Source: Gnetum montanum (taxonomy: Eukaryota > Streptophyta > Gnetopsida > Gnetales > Gnetaceae). From it: a DNA stretch of 64,000 nt. Position 1 is the stretch's first letter. Every line of letters begins with the position of its first letter. The position numbers and the translations under genes were made by a program. Below the pieces are notes generated by a model. That model was not told where the DNA came from, made no database searches, and was given only the letters and a program-made list of their open reading frames with translations. Below, piece by piece: positions 56,919 to 64,000 of this stretch. Location of the stretch: contig MNCI01036144.1 of assembly GCA_015680685.1 (NCBI GenBank), forward strand, positions 250,784 through 314,783. The letters are read 5' to 3'.

Positions 56919-57768
56919 TGATAAAATTTTTTAATATGAAGCCTACGATATCGTAACTCTGCATATGTCATTGTAGATGTGATGATGTGAACCATGGTCA
57001 TGCTTATAAATACCAACCCATTGTTGTGTCAAATGAATAAATTTTTATTAACACTTAGTAAAATTCTTACAGTTTGTTTTCGTGAGGTAGAGTTAGAGTG
57101 AATGCCTATAGTATGGTGAATTACAATTGTATGGAATCTTTATTCAAGTGGATTGTTCCTAAACATAATTTATGAATGATAATAAAGATCAAAATTGTTT
57201 TTCATCATTGCAATAATTCACTTAGCATAGTTTTACTTTTCCATGTTATTTGCATTTACTAAGTCATTTATTTTTACTAAGTCCTTTACTTTTCCAATGT
57301 CTCTTAGTAAGGTAGAATAAGTATGACTAGTTTTGAGTGTAAAGTGTAACTATCTAGTAACCCAGTAGTGACTTTGCTTGATTTGCTCAATAGTAAAGTT
57401 ACCTGGTAATCTTAGTAATAGTTGCATTAGCCTAGGACGTGTATGAAAAACTAGGAACAGAAATGGATACTTATCGCCAATAGGATAGAATAGCCTTACA
57501 TTTCCATTGCACTTAGACTTAGAATCTATAATCATTTTCACCATGTTGTCACTTAGCATATTTCGAGGTGAACAACATTAGTACATCATATACTTCACTA
57601 AGAGTTAAACCATAAGATTTGCACCTCGCTAACTCTAAGTGGAAAGACACCAATCACAAACTTAACATCAACTACTAGTATACTTACATTATCTATCCAT
57701 GGATTACAAAACATGAACACTTATGACTTGTATGGTTGAGTGTTGGAATACCCAACTAGTACTCATCA
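56919..57768 (+). repeat. 3' LTR of element G
   Basis: About 850 bp, ending actcatca. tacgatatcgta (56,947-56,958) is a palindrome of the same core as in B. TATA word cttataaata near 57,004 and aataaagatc near 57,180. Confidence 0.78.
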
Positions 57769-57845
57769 ATATATATCATAAATATAGCTAAACATAATGT
57801 TTATGATAAATGAGATATTAACTTAGTAATAAGACTCTTTACAAT

Positions 57846-58000
57846 AATGAGGTATTAGCTTAGTGGTATAGGTCTTGGCCCGGTAACCCCATGTTATAAG
57901 TTTAATTCTACTAAGTAGCATTGAGTTATAAACTTCTAAAAAGTAGGAAAAGACTACTTCCCTCCTAAAAATGATTAGAATCAAAGTGTTAATTTGTAAA
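57846..58000 (+). mobile_element. tRNA-derived SINE relic
   Basis: tattagcttagtggtatagg has the form of an RNA polymerase III A-box (TRGCNNAGYGG), and aagtttaattctac, about 45 bases on, a decayed B-box (GGTTCGANTCC). Between them ggcccggtaaccccatg resembles the anticodon arm region of a tRNA head. It could instead be a tRNA pseudogene. The 3' end is not clear. It lies about 370 bp before the RPL6 start codon. Confidence 0.5.
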
Positions 58001-58009
58001 AACAATCCA

Positions 58010-58372
58010 ATAAGTTATTAACTAATTGGCTCGTGTTCGTGTTTAAAAAGATAAAGCGTAGGTATAGACGCTGCCTGAAAACCTAGATGAGTCAAATATT
58101 TAATTCTAGAAGTAGTAGCCTAGGGGAAAATTCGGTAAAAAGATTGGAGAATAAATAATTAGGCTAGGAAGATTGCCAATTGCTGTAAAAACACTTAAAA
58201 CAAGTAACTGGGTAAAAGGAAATTGTTAGATGTTGTCGAAAAAGCAGGGCTTTGGAAGTGAAGGCAAGCGCAAGAGCGCGATTGCAGTGTCATTATCCAC
58301 ATTCTCATCCTGTGCTGTTGCAGTAGCAGAGGGAACGACTTGGGGAGCTGGGCTGAGTTTCCATCCCTGGTA
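58010..58372 (+). promoter_or_regulatory. Upstream region of RPL6
   Basis: The 150 bp before the ATG rise in G/C and CpG (aggcaagcgcaagagcgcga), typical of a housekeeping 5' UTR. No clear TATA box at a fitting distance. The transcription start cannot be placed. Confidence 0.4.
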
Positions 58373-61300
58373 ATGGCGTCGCTTACGAGTATGAGTATGT
58401 CTTTGCCAGGCGCCCTTGTGTGCAGGTAGTTACCCATTCATTCATGCCTCAAAACCCAAATACACAGCGCTTTTCATTCTACTTGAATTTGAATTTTAAC
58501 TGGGATGAAGCGGCAATGCCAGGACAAGGGCAAGGCCTTGCAGGGTGATACAGATACAGTGCAAAGAGTCGAGAGTGGGCAAGAAGCCTGTGGCGGTGCC
58601 CTCAAATGTGAAAGTGGAATTAACAGAACGTTCACCGTCACAGTCGCAGTCGCAGCTGACAGCAGAGGGTCCCCTTGGTCGCCTGTCGCTGACATACCCT
58701 GATGAAGTGCTCGTGGAATTGCAGAAAGACCAGCAACGCATCATTCGAGTGTCCAGGGCCGTCCCAACCAAAAGAGCAATGGCCATGCATGGCCTCTTCA
58801 GGTAACCTAATCATGCCTAATTACACTACGTCTTTATTCTAATGTTGTGCACAACAAGTTTAAGGGATCTGGGGATAATTGTACTTTACCCTGAGCAATA
58901 CCACTTTTCCCCGAAACTGCTTTCTACATAAATTTGATTGCCTACATCAGACTTATGGTACTGGAGTTGGCCTAAGTATGCCAGATTCACCAGGATTTGG
59001 AAGCCACTTATGGCTGGACTGTGGCTCCCAATATCATTGCAGATGAAAACTTCTTCAAAGATAGAAGCTCTGAAATGTCTCAGGTATTTTGAAATGTGTG
59101 AAGTGGAGTGATGGAGATGGATGTTAAATTATATTAACTTTATTATGGAGTCTCACACAGCAAATCTACAAACCTTAAAGCTTGATCTAGCTCGTATAAC
59201 ATCAAAATTTAGACATGCTTATTTACCCAACACATTAACATTAACGACTGCCTTTCTGGATTCATCAAGCTTGCTTGCTGCTACTAAACAAGTCAATAAC
59301 ATGAGCATTGTTGTGAAAAGTTCTATTTATAAAATAACATAGGGAAGGTCCTTTGTTTAGATTCTAGTGTCAATGCCTTTAGATCTGTTGGAGTGCAAGA
59401 AATTGTGGATGCTAAGGCAAACTTTGACCTCCCTAGAGGAATTATTGAAAGATACTCAGCAAATGCCATGCCTTGAAGAATGCTACTTCCATAGTGCTAA
59501 CCATTGAAGGTGTCTCTGCAAGCCATTGAAGGTGCCTCTGCAACTGTTCGTGATTTTTGCCCATGACTTAAAAAATTAGTTATTGAGCATGTAGGATTAA
59601 TAAATTTAGAAATGAGATCAAGCAGTCCGTAATCACTTCAGATATACATAGGTTGTATACACTTTGATCTTTAAGATTGACTATCTCCAGTTGGTTTCTC
59701 TTAAATTGGTAGTCAGTTATATTTATTTCTCTGGTGAATTATAAGGTTACATCCATGCTTCCAAGTGCAGTTACTTCAAAGTCGTATTGCTTAGTGTCCA
59801 GCAGTTTTAAAAAAAGTGTTAGAGCCGTAAAGTAGAATTATCCTGGGATCTGTTATTTTGTTCTGCACAAAGAAGGAAATGCACAGTGTACAGAGAAAAT
59901 GAATAAGAGTTATGGAGAAATGTTCATTATCTAATGTCATCTGAGGAGCTCCATTGTTGAGTTTTTTATCAGTTTAATGGGTTATTCATGCACTAGACCG
60001 AGGAGATGGTTCATGGTTTTCTTTTGCTGTGCAAAATCCTTTCCTGTTTTTGCAAGTTATGTTGTGCTCTACTTTTTTGTTTGTATTTATTTCTTTGTGT
60101 GTACTGCATTAGCTGTGTTTTTTTTAATGCTTTCCACAGCTACCAGAAACTTATGATTCTGGACAATCAGATTATTGCTTTTTAGGAAGACAAATACATA
60201 ATGGTCATTGGCAAACCGGTTATGGATTGTTCCTTGTTAGGAAAACAATGGTTAGATTTGCTGTGTTGCATCGGAAATGTTCATACAATCTAATGGAAAA
60301 AGGTAATGAACAAAAATGTGAATTTCACACAAATGGCATTTGCAAGGATGAAATCCACACTATTTATATATCTGAAGACTGTTTTTGAGACCACCTGTCA
60401 CACTTTTTATCATCTTTAATACTTAAATATCATTCAAGAACTTTCATGAGAGTGTCAGTGAGAATCTTTTGGATAACCTATGTTCTCATGAGAGTGTCAG
60501 TGAGAATCTATTGGATAACCTATGTTCAATTCACTGGTTTTTTTTTTCTTTTTTGAGAAAGCATGGTCTCATTTCATCCGCTATAAATTAGTCCTGTTTA
60601 TCCCTTTCTGTTCCACAATTTTTAAAGAAATTGTTTCTTAGCACATATTGTCAGAGTTTATGTTGCCTTGAGTTAACCCGCTTGTGCTTGCTAAAGGAAT
60701 CATTTTTATAAATCTGTAAATTTCTTGATTTTTGAAGGTTACTTATGCATTTGAGACCATGACAAGCCAATGCCATATGTATGAGGCTGATTTGTGATTT
60801 GGATGGATGATATACATTTTCATGCAGGGTAGTACTATAGGTCTTGTGCAAGTTTGGTATGGCAGGTAGATCTCTGAAGATACGCTTAATATTAATGATT
60901 TAGGATGTTTTCTTGATGTCTCATTGTTAGAATATAATCATAGGATAATATACAATCATTAGCTTCTCAAATACAATTATTGTAATAAGATAAAATGCAC
61001 AAGGGTTATGATGGTTCATGGGTGGTTATGATGACATGATGTACAAGAGGTGCAAGCTGGATAGTCATAAGATATGATTTTAAGAACTCACAAGATGAAG
61101 TAACAATGACAAGAATGATTGCAAGCTATATGAGGTCTAGGATCAACATATTGTAAATACAACAAATAGAAAAGTAGCACCAACAATGGTGTGCCTTGAA
61201 GAAGAACATGTAATTAGTTCAAATGGAATCCTGAGTAGAACCCATTGAAGCCATTTGTCCAAGTTCATAAAGGATCAATTAATGATTTAACGGACTTTAA

Positions 61301-64000
61301 GAAACACAGCCATAGAATAAGTATTTTTGAATTGTGTGTCCTAGAAAGTTCCCAACATCCAAAAGTAGCTAATAGCATAAGGGGTCATATTGAAGAAAGT
61401 AAGCACAGTGAGTTCGTAAGACAGTTTTTGGTGATAACTCACATGTAAGTAAAAAGTGGAAGTGATTATGAAGATGGAGATCTCCAAGTGGAAAGTGAAA
61501 CAATTGTACTAGCCTAGTTAGGGATTTCTTAAGGAGTTTGTAAAGAGCCCAGGCCATGTCAGAGTAGGCAAGTGCAAAATTCTCAGTTGCATTGTAAGAG
61601 AGTCATAGAACCCACGATGATGAAAGACCTCTGTAATTCAGTGTAAAAGTTGTAGCACTATCAGAGTTGGTTACAGCTCACCAAAAGGTGAAGAAGTCAA
61701 TGAGTAAGTCTGGAGTAAAAGAAGTTCCAAGAATAAGTGTTATGATGAAGTGTACCAGAACTAGTAATACTTGTGTCTTGTCTATGATATTGCAAGATTA
61801 CAATTAGTATTAGTCTACGATAGGAAAACATTAAGTGCTATGATAAGCTTAAGCCAGAGTTTATGATTTGCACTCGTAGCATGGCAACTTTTAGACCTGG
61901 TAATTTAGAGTTTTTCAAAAGACATAAAACAAAACTTTAACACTCATGCTGTTTGTCACTATGCTTCAAGAAGAGGATATAAACCATTACAAAGCATCTA
62001 TGAAGAGAGAAAATTCCTATAACTCACTGCTAAAAGCCATGCTGCTTCAAGGGACACATTTCAACTATAAATTAATTATTTAGAATTAAAAAGAGACTTC
62101 CGGTTTGATAGTTGGAGAGCAGACGGAGATAAAGTTAGTTTGAGATACATCCAAGTGGGAGCTTCTCATTCTTCAGACTCTATTTTGCCAACAGGTTATT
62201 GACAGTGTCATGGCAGCGTGTTCCAGTTCTTGTATGCCATTGTATGTTTTCGATAAAGAATTTATGTTAAATACCAAATAATTCCTAACGCATAACTGTT
62301 TCCATTACAAAAATAATGGCGGAGGACTTGCTTATGCAATTAATGTGTACAACATATTTATTTTGTTCATGGAAACAATTGAATGTTTTGCAAGACAACC
62401 AGTATTGATACATGACATAGCAAGCATTATACATATGTCAATAAAATGTTGAGAATTTCAGATATTGGCATAATCACCAAAAACACGATTCACTTTCTTC
62501 TTTCCACAATTCGTTGTTTCCAAGTATTATGTAGGAACAGTGGGCAAGACAAAATTGCATCAAAATTTGCTGCTTCTATCATAGTACAATGTTTATTACC
62601 AGATACGTATACATGCCTACATACAAGAAGTTCATCATCACTATGTGTTCAAGCTTGGGGTTTAAATGAATACTTCATAGTGGACTCCCACATCAGTTCA
62701 TGAAGGCACATTATATGACATAAATTTACTTGGTGGAGAGTTTGCAGGGAACACACAGTTCCATTCGATTGAGAATATCATAATTTAGTAATTCGTAAAG
62801 ATAAATTGTGCTATGAGATGGTACCTTTTGAATGGGAAATATGTTATCTCTGGGATTTAACTGTTGGTTGTTGAAATGACCACATCTTTGCATAGACTGT
62901 TTTGAAGAACATCATCTCTAGAAATTCCCTTTGTTTCATCAGAATTGAGTCATGAATGGCTTTTGCACAGTTTTGTTGATGCTACTGATGTGAGGTTTAA
63001 GATTTCATGCTATCATATTTAGGAGGTTGAGATTGGTATTCAATGTAACACGTCCATAAAACATTTATGAAACACCATCCAGTATATGCAATTGTGAGAT
63101 TGGATTAATAAACTAATGATTAAATAGACTAAGAAGATACTCACTATTTGCAGGAGACCTGGAATAGCTACATGAGCGTTAAATTGAAACTGAAACATGA
63201 AGTATTTTATTTTGTCCATGTGGAGACAATAAAGGGATCTGTTGAACAGGGTTCACTCATAGCCTTTTTTATTTATTTATGTTTCAACACAATTTCTGTA
63301 CATCTCATTACAACCTGTGACTTGTAGGATGCAAGTCAGAAGTATTCCTAACCAGCTACATTTTAGTGCTTTGATGGATTCTATCAGTGTTAGTAAAACA
63401 AGTGTCTTGCAGTTTCTTAAAAACATTTAAAATATGCAGTAAATTAATTAATGATGAAAACATCATGCATCTTGTGCATAATGGTTAAATGGGTGCATGA
63501 GCTCATGAGAAACTAAGGATACTATGATTGCATTTTGAAGTTTTGATCTTCTCTCTGTTGTAGCTCATCTAAGATAGCCAACTCCATTTTGTTAGGACAA
63601 GGTTATGATGACGACGATGTGGCTAGGATCAGTAGGTTGAGCTGATAGTAAGAACTTTTGTGTATTGTATATAAATATTATTTTGGGCATGGTTTGCACT
63701 AATATACCATTGTGATATTTTGAACTAGAGTAGTTTCAAGTCTTAGCTTTGCTTTAATAATTATCAATTCTTAATTTGAGTATTTTCAGTTTACAAACTG
63801 TATTTTTTTTAATGATTGGCTGTTTCTAAACATGTGACATTTGTTTTTACCCAGGATTGTGTTTCCATGAAACCTTAATTAGGAATAAGTTGTTTTTTCA
63901 ACTTCTAAAATGAACACTGCCTAATTTAGTTGTGTTGAATCACAGAGCACTGACAGACAATATCTTAACTGGAGTATCCAAAGGCTTTGAGAAGAAGCTC
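58373..64000 (+). CDS. RPL6: Plastid ribosomal protein uL6 (RPL6), exons 1-3, runs off the window
   Basis: Part of the large subunit of chloroplast ribosomes, near the factor-binding stalk base. Exons: 58,373-58,425, 58,544-58,801 and 63,946 to beyond 64,000. The joins CAG|GTAGTT, TTGCAG|G, CAG|GTAACC and CACAG|A are all in phase. The protein starts MASLTSMSMSLPGALVCR, a short Ser-rich plastid transit peptide, then CKESRVGKKPVAVPSNVKVE, GPLGRLSLTYPDEV and TKRAMAMHGLFR, joined to ALTDNILTGVSKGFEKKL. These are the uL6 family blocks in order, and plastid-type rather than cytosolic. No stop or shift. A Ser-Gln repeat (SPSQSQSQ) lengthens the first beta-hairpin by about seven residues against what I recall of Arabidopsis. 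About half of the protein lies beyond the edge. An upstream alternative start is not needed. Confidence 0.93.
58802..63945 (+). other. Intron 2 of RPL6, about 5.1 kb
   Basis: Starts gtaacc and ends tcacag. Two frame-sharing runs near the left, EATYGWTVAPNIIADENFF (about 59,000-59,085) and FRSVGVQEIVDAKANFDLPR (about 59,370-59,430), look like pieces of a protein I do not recognise. Frames at 59,121, 61,245 and 62,446 show no motif. No clear retrotransposon domain was found. Confidence 0.75.
60444..60527. repeat. 42-bp tandem duplication in RPL6 intron 2
   Basis: tcatgagagtgtcagtgaga and on to cctatgttc occurs twice in direct succession, with one base difference (ttttgg against tattgg). A recent duplication. 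Confidence 0.9.

Larger units (their letters stand above)
55760..57768 (+). mobile_element. Element G: 3' end of an E-like element
   Basis: Extra reading frame, purine tract and 3' LTR in the same order as E. No gag or pol in the window; its left part is missing. Confidence 0.7.

Noticed and set aside
58496-58786. Minus-strand frames over RPL6 exon 2
   Set aside because: Shadows of the conserved uL6 coding sequence on the plus strand.

Overview
The window reads as nuclear DNA of a land plant with a large, repeat-rich genome. The only gene that looks alive is at the right edge: a nuclear gene for plastid ribosomal protein uL6 (RPL6), with three exons visible and a second intron of about 5.1 kb. 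The rest is mostly old LTR retrotransposon sequence full of stops and frameshifts, with nested insertions and one 287-base assembly gap. Long introns and deeply decayed elements suit a gymnosperm, but the sequence does not settle the species.

Layout. 1-2,900: a decayed, unrecognised minus-strand coding stretch. 2,981-4,080: pseudogene of a CCR4-type deadenylase (minus). 4,600-4,705: a 5S rRNA-derived sequence (minus). 5,340-5,695: a 45-bp minisatellite. 6,990-7,118: primer-binding site and LTR fragment of element X. 7,119-16,554: element A, a complete Athila-like Ty3/gypsy element (minus) with two LTRs and target-site duplication (TSD) ATGTG, inserted into X. 16,960-18,545: RNase H and integrase relic of a Tat-like element (plus). 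20,614-21,331: LTR-like segment. 21,623-28,388: element H (minus), internally deleted, with a PPR gene fragment in a CpG-rich island inside its presumed 3' LTR. 28,389-48,511: element E (plus), 5' truncated, split by element B (33,760-39,865, TSD GTAAC) and by solo LTR F (41,292-43,195, TSD TAACT). 48,866-54,889: element D (minus), non-autonomous, gag only. 55,760-57,768: element G (plus), the 3' end of an E-like element. 57,846-58,000: a tRNA-like SINE relic. 58,373 to the window end: RPL6.

A, B, D and E form one family. All have LTRs that start TGATG or a one-base variant. The primer site fits tRNA-Asp in those that keep it. They share a gag zinc knuckle spaced C-x2-C-x3-H-x4-C, and a conserved noncoding block after pol. 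G belongs by its LTR and purine tract. Copies differ in what was deleted: B lost RT, RNase H and integrase; D lost all of pol; E and G keep an extra decayed 3' reading frame in the place where Athila-type elements carry an env-like gene. Short palindromic arrays, different in each subfamily, sit upstream of the LTR TATA boxes.

The most interesting candidates are that 3' reading frame with its possible internal promoter (43,926-44,014), the palindromic LTR arrays, the 5S-derived (possibly Cassandra-type) sequence, and the PPR island inside element H.
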